Assembly: GCA_002439805.1 (NCBI GenBank)
Contig: DJPQ01000019.1
Span: 1 to 49,235 of the forward strand
Reading direction: 5' to 3'
Length of the DNA stretch: 49,235 nt
From: Bacteroidales bacterium UBA6408
Lineage (GTDB): Bacteria; Bacteroidota; Bacteroidia; Bacteroidales; UBA932
Position numbers and translations under genes: made by a program
The notes under the pieces: model-generated
The model's input: only the letters and a program-made list of their open reading frames with translations
What the model was told of the DNA's origin: nothing
The model's database searches: none
In this document: positions 16,643-25,000 of the stretch, in pieces
Position numbering within the stretch: the first letter of the stretch is position 1
Layout: every line of letters begins with the position of its first letter

Positions 16643-17983
16643 ATGTTAAAGGTTAATATGGGAGGCTGCGGCTCCTTTGTAAACGACGCAGAGATTAAGG
16701 AATATACGCAGAAGGCCGTTGAGGCCCTCAAGGTTCTTGAGGACGGCACGGGAGCCGGAAACGACTTTCTCGGCTGGAAGCACCTGCCGACTCAGACTCC
16801 GGAGTCGCTCATAGCCGAATGCGAGGCAATCCGTGACGACTGGAAGGAGAAGGGCGTGGATCTTGTCGTCGTGATAGGAATCGGAGGCTCGTATCTCGGA
16901 GCCAAGTGCGCTCTTGAAGCTCTGTCACACTCTTTTGCAAAGCAGCTTGTGAACAAGGGCGGCGTTCCTGAGATTGTATTTGCGGGAAACAACCTTTCTG
17001 AGGAATACATCGCCGAACTGATGGATCTCGTCGCGGAGCGCAATGTCGCTGCGGTGGTTATCTCAAAATCCGGCACAACCACCGAGCCTGCGGTCGCATT
17101 CCGCATAATCAAGCAGTGCATAGAGGGCAAATACGGCACGGCGGAGGCTGCGCGGCGCATTGTTGCCGTCACTGACGCTCATCGCGGTGCGCTCAAGTCG
17201 CTCTCAACTCAGGAGGGCTACAGGACATTCGTCATCGAGGACAATGTCGGAGGCCGCTTCTCGGTTCTCACTCCGGTCGGGCTTCTTCCGATAGTGCTTG
17301 CCGGATTTGACGTCCGCAAGATGCTCGCTGGCGCTGCGGCGATGGAAACGGCCTGTGCGGTTTCTTCCGAGGAAAACCCTGCGCTCCAGTACGCCGCAAT
17401 GAGAAATCTCCTTCATGCGAAGCACGGCAAGGCAGTCGAGATTCTCGTTTCCTACAACCCTAAGCTCCAGTACCTCGGAGAATGGTGGAAGCAGCTCTAC
17501 GGCGAGTCCGAGGGCAAGGACGGCAAGGGCATATTCCCGGCCTCAGTGAGCTTCACGACCGACCTTCACTCAATGGGTCAGTACATTCAGGACGGCGTGC
17601 GTATGCTCATGGAGACGGTCATCACCGTGGAGAAGGCTCAGCGCAGCGTCGTCATCGAGAGCGATGCGCAGAACCTTGACGGACTGAATTTCCTTGCGGG
17701 CAAGCATGTTGAGGAGTGCAACGCCATGGCAGAACTCGGAACTAAGCTCGCGCATATCGACGGCGGCGTGCCTCAGCTCGGCGTGAGCATCGAGAAGATT
17801 GACGAGTACAACCTCGGCGAGCTGTTCTATTTCTTCGAGAAGGCCTGCGGAATCTCTGCCTATATTCTCGGTGTCAATCCGTTCAACCAGCCGGGTGTCG
17901 AGGCCTATAAGAAGAATATGTTCGCGCTCTTGAACAAGCCCGGATATGAAGAGGCCGGAGCCGCACTCAGAAAGCGGATTTAA
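16643..17983 (+). CDS. pgi: Glucose-6-phosphate isomerase
   Basis: Interconverts glucose-6-phosphate and fructose-6-phosphate in the cytoplasm. The 446-residue protein is of the shorter Bacillus-type PGI. Visible signatures are GIGGSYLGAKCALEAL near the N-terminus, VVISKSGTTTEPAVAFR, and the PGI signature region DNVGGRFSVLTPVGLLPI. The catalytic C-terminal segment VNPFNQPGVEAYKKNMFALL is present. It is followed by an intergenic repeat and then manA, so the two hexose-phosphate isomerases are adjacent. Confidence 0.95.
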   Translation: MLKVNMGGCGSFVNDAEIKEYTQKAVEALKVLEDGTGAGNDFLGWKHLPTQTPESLIAECEAIRDDWKEKGVDLVVVIGIGGSYLGAKCALEALSHSFAKQLVNKGGVPEIVFAGNNLSEEYIAELMDLVAERNVAAVVISKSGTTTEPAVAFRIIKQCIEGKYGTAEAARRIVAVTDAHRGALKSLSTQEGYRTFVIEDNVGGRFSVLTPVGLLPIVLAGFDVRKMLAGAAAMETACAVSSEENPALQYAAMRNLLHAKHGKAVEILVSYNPKLQYLGEWWKQLYGESEGKDGKGIFPASVSFTTDLHSMGQYIQDGVRMLMETVITVEKAQRSVVIESDAQNLDGLNFLAGKHVEECNAMAELGTKLAHIDGGVPQLGVSIEKIDEYNLGELFYFFEKACGISAYILGVNPFNQPGVEAYKKNMFALLNKPGYEEAGAALRKRI

Positions 17984-17989
17984 CAAGAG

Positions 17990-18083
17990 GCGATCTGCTG
18001 CGTTGCGCGGTTCGTCAAAATCCTCACAACCATCAGGTTGCTGCGGTATTTTACTTCACCGTGCGCCTTGCATCTCATCCTCT
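17990..18083 (+). repeat. Structured intergenic repeat, copy A (downstream of pgi)
   Basis: The stretch shares several blocks with the segment after ackA: a TGCTGCGTT-CGC block, AATCCTCACAACCA, GGTTGCT-CGGT, and a GCCTTG...CTC-ATC block. The core is a hairpin, CAACC (18027-18031), loop ATCA, GGTTG (18036-18040), enclosed by AAAAT (18017-18021) and ATTTT (18048-18052). The loop and outer stem differ between copies while pairing is kept. It is either a dispersed palindromic repeat or a structured RNA in the leader of manA. Confidence 0.7.
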
Positions 18084-18124
18084 TGGATAAGTTAAATCCT
18101 GTTGGATAAGACATTCACTATATT

Positions 18125-19273
18125 ATGGAAAAAAAACAATTATATCCGTTGAAGTTCATCCCAATCGCGTCCAAGCGCGTCTGGGGAGGGAACTCGCTGA
18201 TTAAGGTTCTTGGGAAGGACTTCGTGGAGGCCGACGAGGACGGAAACGAGGTTCATCTGACTGAGAACGACCTGATCGGGGAGAGCTGGGAACTTGCCGA
18301 CATGGGAGAGCAGGACTCTATCGTGAGCAACGGGTGGCTTGCCGGAAACTCGATAGGGGACATTATGGAGACCTATCTCGACAGGATTACCGGCGATGCC
18401 GCCTATGCCTGGTTCGGCCGCCAGTTCCCGCTGCTTATAAAGTTTCTCGACATTCATCAGAAGCTTTCCGTTCAGGTTCATCCCGACGACAAGGTGGCTG
18501 AGCAGAGGTATGACTCTCTCGGAAAGGCCGAGATCTGGTACATCCTCGACGCGAAGCCGGATGCCAAGGTCTATATGGGCTTCAGGCGCGAGACTTCGGC
18601 GCAGGAGTTCTATGACGCCTGCAAGGCCGGGACAGCCCATAAGCTGCTGAACGTGATTCATCCCAAGAAGGGCGACGCGATTTTCATCACTCCGGGAACT
18701 GTCCATGCCGCGGAGGGCGGGATTCTCGTCGCCGAGATTCAGGAGTCGTCGGACATGACCTTCCGTCTCTATGACTGGGGACGTGAGAACAATCCGGCGA
18801 CGGCTCGCAAGATGCACCTCGAAGAGGCCATAGACCTCATCAACTTTGGAAAGTATGACCCTTCCCTCTACCGCCCGGCGTCTTCAATGGATGACTCGCA
18901 GGTGAATAATCTGCTGGTGCAGTGCCCGCAGTTCACGGTTAACAAGCTCAATCTCAGGGCTGCCCTGCGCATCAGTCCGGAGCAGTTCGGAAGCTATATC
19001 GTCTATGTCTGCGTGAGCGGTTCGGCGGCAATCAATGTCCCTAAGGTTCCGGTCGCGGACAACGTCAAGGCCGCAGCGGCGTTCGGCACAGACGCGATGG
19101 ACGTCTATGCATTCCACAAGGGCGAGACTATACTTGTCCCTGCGGATATGCCTGATTTCTATCTCGTTCCGACCTCGCCGGACACCATCCTTCTCGAAGC
19201 CACCGACGGACTTCGTGAGGAGGTTGACGAATACATCAATCCCGATGCGCCGGCGGAGCTCCCGGAGGAGTAG
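18125..19273 (+). CDS. manA: Class I mannose-6-phosphate isomerase
   Basis: A cupin-fold, zinc-dependent isomerase (382 aa) converting mannose-6-phosphate to fructose-6-phosphate and so supplying GDP-mannose or using mannose. The N-terminal WGG, LIGESWELAD, LIKFLDIHQKLSVQVHPDD with the metal-binding QVHPDD segment, KAEIWYIL, and the TPGTVHAAEGGILVAEIQESSDMTFRLYDWGR block are all present. The C-terminal third is the second cupin-like half. It follows pgi across a 141-base gap that holds the structured repeat. Confidence 0.93.
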   Translation: MEKKQLYPLKFIPIASKRVWGGNSLIKVLGKDFVEADEDGNEVHLTENDLIGESWELADMGEQDSIVSNGWLAGNSIGDIMETYLDRITGDAAYAWFGRQFPLLIKFLDIHQKLSVQVHPDDKVAEQRYDSLGKAEIWYILDAKPDAKVYMGFRRETSAQEFYDACKAGTAHKLLNVIHPKKGDAIFITPGTVHAAEGGILVAEIQESSDMTFRLYDWGRENNPATARKMHLEEAIDLINFGKYDPSLYRPASSMDDSQVNNLLVQCPQFTVNKLNLRAALRISPEQFGSYIVYVCVSGSAAINVPKVPVADNVKAAAAFGTDAMDVYAFHKGETILVPADMPDFYLVPTSPDTILLEATDGLREEVDEYINPDAPAELPEE

Positions 19274-19307
19274 CCCGGCAGCCTCCCGGACGTAAAGAGA
19301 AATCTGT

Positions 19308-19697
19308 ATGGAGGAAGTAAGAATCGACAAGTTCCTGTGGTCCATCCGCGCATACAAGACGCGCAGTGAGGCGACCGATGCCTGCAACGGCGGCAAGATT
19401 CGCCTGAACGGCGCTGACGTCAAGCCGTCCAAGGCGGTGCATCGCGGTGACACAATCGTGGTTCGGAAGGGACCGGTGACATACACATATCGTGTCCTCG
19501 AACTCATCGACAAGCGTCAGGGGGCTAAGACCGTCCCGCAGTTCGTCGATAACCTCACGCCCCGGTCGGAGCTCGACAAGCTTCACGCTCCCGTGGAGAC
19601 CTTTTTTCTCAAGCGTGACCGTGGGACCGGTCGTCCTACCAAGAAGGACCGTCGTCAGATGGATTCCCTGTGGGATGCGCTGGAATTTGACGATTAG
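19308..19697 (+). CDS. S4-domain RNA-binding protein (Hsp15-like)
   Basis: A 129-residue protein whose first 60 residues form an S4 domain (EEVRIDKFLWSIRAYKTRSEATDACNGGKIRLNG in outline, then VKPSKAVHRGDTIVV). Members such as HslR/Hsp15 bind stalled 50S subunits carrying nascent chains. The C-terminus is basic (KRDRGTGRPTKKDRRQMD), as in Hsp15. It starts 35 bases after manA and is followed by a strong terminator, so it may end the manA transcript. Confidence 0.85.
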   Translation: MEEVRIDKFLWSIRAYKTRSEATDACNGGKIRLNGADVKPSKAVHRGDTIVVRKGPVTYTYRVLELIDKRQGAKTVPQFVDNLTPRSELDKLHAPVETFFLKRDRGTGRPTKKDRRQMDSLWDALEFDD

Positions 19698-19736
19698 CGG
19701 CGCACCGTCGGTCCGGCGGCCTTGTGGGAAATATAT

Positions 19737-19771
19737 GGGTCTGGCTAAAATGTAATGGCCGGACCCTTTTT
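19737..19771 (+). terminator. Rho-independent terminator after the S4 gene
   Basis: A 9-bp stem, GGGTCTGGC (19737-19745) with GCCGGACCC (19758-19766, one G-U pair), closes a 12-base loop and is followed by TTTTTC. Confidence 0.8.
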
Positions 19772-19846
19772 CTTGTTCCGGCAGAGGCCGGCTTCAGTGT
19801 CTTACGAGGACAGGAAAAAAGATTTCGAAAAAAAAGCGTCTAAAAT

Positions 19847-19877
19847 TTTGCAATGTTTGCGGGATTGATTATCTTTG
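19847..19877 (+). promoter_or_regulatory. Promoter for the rubrerythrin gene
   Basis: TTTG at 19847-19850, a 19-base spacer, then TATCTTTG at 19870-19877. This is an almost ideal Bacteroidota -33 / -7 pair, about 75 bases upstream of the start codon. Confidence 0.75.
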
Positions 19878-19884
19878 TGCTGTG

Positions 19885-19903
19885 ATTTTGAATAATTCAA
19901 AAT
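19885..19903 (+). promoter_or_regulatory. Leader hairpin of the rubrerythrin mRNA
   Basis: Just downstream of the promoter is a perfect 8-bp stem, ATTTTGAA (19885-19892) and TTCAAAAT (19896-19903), with a 3-base loop. It would lie at the very 5' end of the transcript and may protect it from decay. An alternative outer pairing (GTGATT with AATCAC) is also possible. Confidence 0.5.
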
Positions 19904-19950
19904 TGAATCACACAAGACACACAAGGTTAAACGATTAAAAACTAAAAGTT

Positions 19951-20505
19951 ATGATTAAGAAATTCAGGTGTATGGTGTGCGGTTATGTCTGTGAGGGAAC
20001 TGAGCCGCCTGCGGAGTGCCCTATCTGCCATGCGAAGTCAGACAAATTCGAGGAGATCAAGGACCAGGACGGAGATTTGTCCTGGGCCTGCGAGCATAAG
20101 CTCGGAGTCGCGAAGGGCGTTGACCCGGAGATTCTTGAGGGACTACGCGCTCACTTTGCCGGAGAGTGCTCCGAGGTCGGAATGTATCTCGCGATGAGCC
20201 GTCAGGCCGACAGGGAAGGCTACCCTGAGATTGCCGATGCCTTTAAGCGCTATGCCTTTGAGGAGGCCGAGCACGCCGCGAAGTTTGCCGAGCTTCTCGG
20301 AGAGTGCGTATGGGACACTAAGACCAACGTGCAGAAAAGGATGATGGCGGAGCAGGGGGCATGTGCGGACAAGTTCCGCATCGCGATGCTTGCAAAGGCG
20401 CAGAATCTCGACGCCATTCATGACACAGTTCATGAGATGGCACGCGACGAGGCACGTCACGGCGCGGGATTTCAGGGTCTCTGGAAGAAATATTTCCAGA
20501 AATAA
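19951..20505 (+). CDS. Rubredoxin-rubrerythrin peroxidase
   Basis: A 184-residue non-haem iron protein that reduces hydrogen peroxide in anaerobes. A rubredoxin domain comes first, with the FeS4 cysteines C7, C10, C23 and C26 (CMVC...CPIC), followed by a four-helix ferritin-like domain with diiron ligands in EGLRAHFAGECSEVGMY, AFEEAEHAAKFAELLGE and ARDEARHGAGF. The rubredoxin-first order is the reverse of classical rubrerythrin and is typical of the proteins labelled NADH peroxidase in Bacteroidota. It is monocistronic, with its own strong promoter, leader stem and terminator, consistent with high oxidative-stress expression. Confidence 0.93.
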   Translation: MIKKFRCMVCGYVCEGTEPPAECPICHAKSDKFEEIKDQDGDLSWACEHKLGVAKGVDPEILEGLRAHFAGECSEVGMYLAMSRQADREGYPEIADAFKRYAFEEAEHAAKFAELLGECVWDTKTNVQKRMMAEQGACADKFRIAMLAKAQNLDAIHDTVHEMARDEARHGAGFQGLWKKYFQK

Positions 20506-20527
20506 TCCCTTTTTCAACGCAGATTAT

Positions 20528-20535
20528 TAACTTTG
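20528..20535 (+). promoter_or_regulatory. -7-like box abutting the rubrerythrin terminator
   Basis: TAACTTTG matches the -7 consensus but ends exactly where the terminator stem begins. No proper -33 TTTG is seen. It could start a short hairpin-led leader for the CARF nuclease gene, or be chance. Confidence 0.35.
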
Positions 20536-20569
20536 TCCTCCGTGGGCTTCGGCTCGCGGAGGATTTTTT
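20536..20569 (+). terminator. Rho-independent terminator after rubrerythrin
   Basis: A 12-bp stem (TCCTCCGTGGGC with GCTCGCGGAGGA, two G-U pairs) capped by a TTCG tetraloop and followed by TTTTTT. It is one of the strongest terminators in the window, 30 bases after the rubrerythrin stop. Confidence 0.88.
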
Positions 20570-20625
20570 GTGTCCTCGTTTTGTGTATAACCATATAGAT
20601 GAAAATATAACATCATATTACTGAA

Positions 20626-21750
20626 ATGGCAAGGCATCAGATAATCACGGTAGGCAAGGATTTGGATTCCATATATCTCGGAATCAAGGAGTTCACGCCC
20701 GACGTCATACATCTTGTAGCGACGAAGGAAACGAAGGGCACTTATGGCGATATGCTTCGTCTCATATCCCGGAAAATCGAGGTTCATGAATATGTCGTCG
20801 GCCCTTATGACGTCGAGGGAATTATGCGCGTATGCGGCGAGATTCAGGAGGCGAACCGCGACTGCGAATTTCTCTACAACCTTTCGGAGGGGACTAAGAT
20901 TATGGCCATGGCGGCCGGGAAAGTCGCTATGGAGTTCGGCGAGAGGGGAATTTACATCACGCAGGACGGCTATTGGATTGACACTTTCGACTACAGGCGC
21001 AAGCCGCTGACGCAGACCATAAGCAATTCCGAGTATATGAAGCTCTACGGCAACAGCGTGCGGGAGTTCGAGGATGTCGGAAAGATGAAGCCGCTGGACG
21101 TGAACACAGCCTACTATGCAAAGAAGTTCATAGAGAGGAACTTCAATGTCTATACGGAGGCTAAGAGGTGGTTCCGGGGACTGCCTGAGCCAAGGCACGG
21201 GAAGTATTTCGCGGGAAAGCTCCATTGCGGCTATCACATTGAGACTGACGGGGGCACGCTGACGATTTACAAGGGAGCGGACGTGCTGTTCGACTCGGCC
21301 TGCAGGCGCAGCTGCGAGATTATGTTCATCGGCAGGTGGTGGGAGATAATCGTCGCCGACATAGTTGCCCGATGGGACAGGGAACGCGGCGGGGAGTCGG
21401 GGCACGGCATCTGGAGGGATGTGATTTTCAATGATGTGGAGAAGAATTCGGTGAAGAACGAGGTCGATTTGCTGGTGAACGACAGGCAGAGGCTGCTGCT
21501 CATCGAGTGCAAGTCGGGCGAGGTGTTCTCGGCTGACATCTTCAAGATTGACAGTGTGCGTGAGACCTACGGCGGCACGGATTCCAAGGCCATTCTGGTG
21601 AGCTATCTTCCTCTGAGCAAGTCGATTGTGGAGAAATGCGAGGATTTGGGGATATATTGGTTCGCGCCCAAGGATATGGCCTCGCGGGTGGGGCACGTCA
21701 AGCTGCTGCCAGAGTGGCTGGACGAGGTCGTTTCCAGGCATGAATTATAG
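20626..21750 (+). CDS. Orphan CARF-PD-(D/E)XK nuclease (DUF1887, Can2/Card1-like)
   Basis: A 374-residue protein with the layout of Can2/Card1, the nucleases activated by cyclic oligoadenylate made by type III CRISPR complexes. Residues about 1-130 form a Rossmann-like CARF domain with the ligand-loop motif NLSEGTK (85-91). Residues about 225-350 are a PD-(D/E)XK nuclease: E240 in GRWWEIIVADIV, D281 in NEVDLLV, and E294/K296 in LLIECKSG. In characterised relatives cA4 binding to a CARF dimer triggers nicking or degradation of DNA and RNA. No cas10, csm/cmr or CRISPR repeats are in this window, so the second-messenger source is unseen. It precedes addB with no shared transcript evident. Family assignment is firm; activity and ligand are inferred. 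Confidence 0.85.
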   Translation: MARHQIITVGKDLDSIYLGIKEFTPDVIHLVATKETKGTYGDMLRLISRKIEVHEYVVGPYDVEGIMRVCGEIQEANRDCEFLYNLSEGTKIMAMAAGKVAMEFGERGIYITQDGYWIDTFDYRRKPLTQTISNSEYMKLYGNSVREFEDVGKMKPLDVNTAYYAKKFIERNFNVYTEAKRWFRGLPEPRHGKYFAGKLHCGYHIETDGGTLTIYKGADVLFDSACRRSCEIMFIGRWWEIIVADIVARWDRERGGESGHGIWRDVIFNDVEKNSVKNEVDLLVNDRQRLLLIECKSGEVFSADIFKIDSVRETYGGTDSKAILVSYLPLSKSIVEKCEDLGIYWFAPKDMASRVGHVKLLPEWLDEVVSRHEL

Positions 21751-21761
21751 GAGCTGCGTAA

Positions 21762-21846
21762 GGCGCATAAGCGCCGTGCGGAGAACAGCGAAGCGGTGGT
21801 CTTGTGCGATGGTGTGCACGGAGCACGACTTCCCCTATGGAGGGGA
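21762..21846 (+). repeat. Three tandem hairpin palindromes downstream of the CARF nuclease gene
   Basis: GGCGC-ATAA-GCGCC (21762-21775), GTGC-ACGGA-GCAC (21814-21826) and TCCCCT-ATGG-AGGGGA (21831-21846) follow one another within 85 bases. None has a T-tract, so they do not look like a terminator. The pattern resembles a dispersed palindromic repeat or 3' UTR structure; whether it recurs in the genome is unknown. Confidence 0.5.
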
Positions 21847-21971
21847 CGGGAGGGGTGTATGAGAAGGTCCTCCGCTCATGAAAAAATCGCGCCGGGCTTC
21901 CCTCCCTCAGCTTTATGAAGCCTATCGGTGCTTTTTTCTGTGCTTGTGATGTATTTTTCTTCGACTGTGCA

Positions 21972-22001
21972 TTGGTTTGGCACAAGCGGGGATTATCTTT
22001 G
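21972..22001 (+). promoter_or_regulatory. Promoter for addB
   Basis: TTGG (21972-21975) is followed after 18 bases by TATCTTTG (21994-22001), a good -7 box, 55 bases before the addB start codon. Confidence 0.6.
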
Positions 22002-22055
22002 CGGCGTTTGGAAAAAACGGCTTGACGATATAGAACATAAAACGACTTTGATGAT

Positions 22056-25000
22056 ATGACACCTTTCTTAAGACAGGTCGCGGAACATTATTTCCCGAAG
22101 GAGGATTTCCCACGGCTGACATTCATATTCCCCAACAGACGTTCGTCGGCTTTTTTCAGAAAGCACGTGTGCGGATGCGCGAAGGAGGCCGGAAAGGCCG
22201 TACTGATGCCGGAGTGCATGACAATCAATGATTTCTTCGCTTCGCTCACTCCTATGTGCGCCTGTGACCGCATAACTCAGATTGTTCGGCTTTACGAATG
22301 CTACAGGGCACTTTATCCGGGGGCGGAGTCTCTGGACGAGTTCATCTGCTGGGGGGATGTGCTTCTGGGAGACTTCAACGATGTTGACAAATATCTGGTG
22401 GAGCCGCGCCGGCTCTTCACGAATGTTTCGGACCTCAAGTCAATAGAGGATGACTTCAGCTATCTTACCGCCGCCCAGCGTGAGGCGATTCATTCTTTCC
22501 TGTCGCATTTCCGGGCTGAGTCTGTGAGGGATGACCGTTCCATTAAACTTAACTTTTTGAAAATATGGAACATACTGCTTCCTTTGTATGAGTCGTTCAA
22601 CCACAGTCTGCGTGCGGACGGCATGGCCTACGAAGGGATGATTTACCGCGAGGTGGCCTCGCTTTCGGAGGGGGTGCGGGAAGCTCTCGGTGAGCGACAG
22701 TTCGTGTTCGTGGGGCTTAACGCGCTGAACGAGTGCGAGAAAAAACTCTTGCGTCATCTCCGCAATGCAGGGCAGGCGGAGTTCTGTTGGGATTGGTCAA
22801 GCGAGTGGATAAGGGACCCGGAAAACAGGGCGTCGTTCTTCATGTCGGCGAATGTCGGCGAATTTCCTCAGGCCTTCCGACCGGATTCGGAGACCGGGCT
22901 GCCCGAGACGGAGTTCAATGTCGTGAGCGTGCCCTCTTCAATCGGACAGGCGAAGCAGCTGCCTTACATATTGCGGCGTCTCGGACTCAGCCATGCCTCC
23001 GAACCCGCTTCCGATGGGGAAGACTCGGCTTCCGGCTCTATGACCGCTGTCGCGGCTGGTCAGAACACGCCAGCCCATGACCTCTCCACGGAATGCGCCA
23101 TAGTCCTCCCTGACGAACAGCTGCTGCTTCCTGTACTGAACTCGATTCCTGACGACATCCGGGACATCAACGTAACGATGGGCTATCCGATGAAGGGCAG
23201 CGACCTCTGCGTGCTCATGTCCGCCCTCTCCGCCGCGCAGATGAACGCGCTCGTGCGGGACGGGAAAACCTATTTCTACCACAGGCACGTGCGCGGAGTG
23301 CTGTCCAACAACATCTTCCGCAAGATTGCCGGGGAGGAGGACAACGCCGTCTGCTCCGCTGTCCTGAACGGGCGCAGAAGCTACATCGAGGTCTCCGACT
23401 TCGCCGCCTCTCCGCTGCTCTCGCTCTTCTTCACCCCGCTTCAGGGGAATCTGACGGAAGCCTCTGCCGCGACTGTCCGCGCTTTCGCGGAGTATCAGAA
23501 GACTGTCCTGAGCAGAGTCGGGGCATTGCTCGTGGAGTGCGGGCATTCCGACCTCGACACCGACTTCGCCAAGGCCTGCTACAAGGCTGTCTGCCTTCTC
23601 GGGGACATGAATCTGGAGATAAGGCCGGCGACCTACCTCCGACTGCTCGACCAGCTGCTCGCCCCGGTTTCAGTGCCTTTCAACGGCGAACCCCTCAAGG
23701 GGCTTCAGGTCATGGGACCTCTTGAAACCAGGGCTCTGGATTTTCGCAACCTCATAATCCTCAGTTGCAACGAGGGCACTTTCCCGCGCAAGTCGTTCAC
23801 CTCGTCGTTCATCCCTCCGGAACTGCGCAAGGGCTTCGGGCTGCCGACATACGAGTATCAGGATGCCGTCTGGGCCTATTACTTCTACCGCATGATTCAG
23901 CGCGCGGAGAATGTATGGATGCTGTTCGACTCCCGCACCGAGGACATGAAATCCGGAGAGGAGAGCCGCTACATCAAGCAGCTGAGCTACCTCTTCGACG
24001 CGAAGATTCACCGCTATGTGACCTCTCCCGTTCAGGAGGACGAATATGTCGAGCCGGAAATCGTCAAGACGCAGGCCGACCTTGACAGGCTGCGTGACTT
24101 CAAGTTCTCGGCCACGGCCCTTCAGGAATATCTTTCCTGTCCGGCGAAGTTCTGGTATGGCCGGGTGCAGGAGCTCGGCGACCTCGCTGAGTCGGCCGAC
24201 AATCTGGACAACGGGACGCTCGGAACTGTCTTTCATGCAGTGATGCAGTGGATTTACGCGAAGCCGGGCACCAAGAAGGAACCTGTCGGTCGTGTAGATG
24301 AGGCGTTCATCAGGGAACGGCTCTCCAAGGAGTTCGCTCCGGAACTGCGTTCGCGCATACGGATGGAAATCTGCGAGGCCATAAAGTCGGTCGAGGTCCG
24401 CGGGAAGGACATCGTCCTGTGCCGCGTCATCGAGCAGTATGTGCGCGGGACTCTCGAGCATGACCTTGAACTTATGAAGTCAAAGGGTGTTGACCATTTC
24501 ACGGTGCTGGCTCTTGAGAAGAACCTTCCGTTCGAGTTCGACGGGAGCGTGTCCGGTGCTGACGGTCTCGGCGGCGGTTCGTCCGATGAGCCGGCGGCTT
24601 CTCATGGGAAATATTCCTTCAAGGGATTCATCGACAGGCTCGACAGCTTTGACGACGGTACAATCCGCGTGGTCGATTACAAGACCGGCAAGGTGACCGG
24701 CGACGAGTCCAAGGTCATGGGGGAGAAGGGGGATGACTCGTCTAAGGCCTCTGCCATATTCGGCTCCATATTCGCCGAGGACAGCAATAATCGTCCGAAG
24801 ATTGCCCTGCAGTTCTTCATCTACAATCTCATGCTGCGACTGAATCCCGAAGGACGCGCCCTTGTAGGCGGGCGGCAGATAGCGAATGCGGTCTATTCCG
24901 TTTCGGGCATATTCAAGGACGGGTGCTTCGAGTACAGCCTTCCGCCTGATGTCGTCAATGCCGCGTCGGAAATGCTGAAGGAGTGTCTGGACGGAATCTT

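Larger units (their letters stand above)
21751..22055. other. 305-bp intergenic region with three tandem hairpins and an addB promoter
   Basis: No gene is supported. The first 100 bases contain three successive palindromes, listed as a separate repeat, and a G-rich run (GG-A-GGGG-AC-GGG-A-GGGG, 21839-21855). The last part carries a -7 box for addB. Short frames on both strands here lack recognisable domains. Confidence 0.5.

Noticed and set aside
17984..18124. tRNA gene between pgi and manA
   Set aside because: The stretch is structured, but no cloverleaf arms or T-loop GTTCGANTC pattern are present.
20527..21741. 404-codon minus-strand frame opposite the CARF nuclease gene
   Set aside because: The plus strand has both CARF and nuclease motifs; the minus frame shows none and runs into the terminator.
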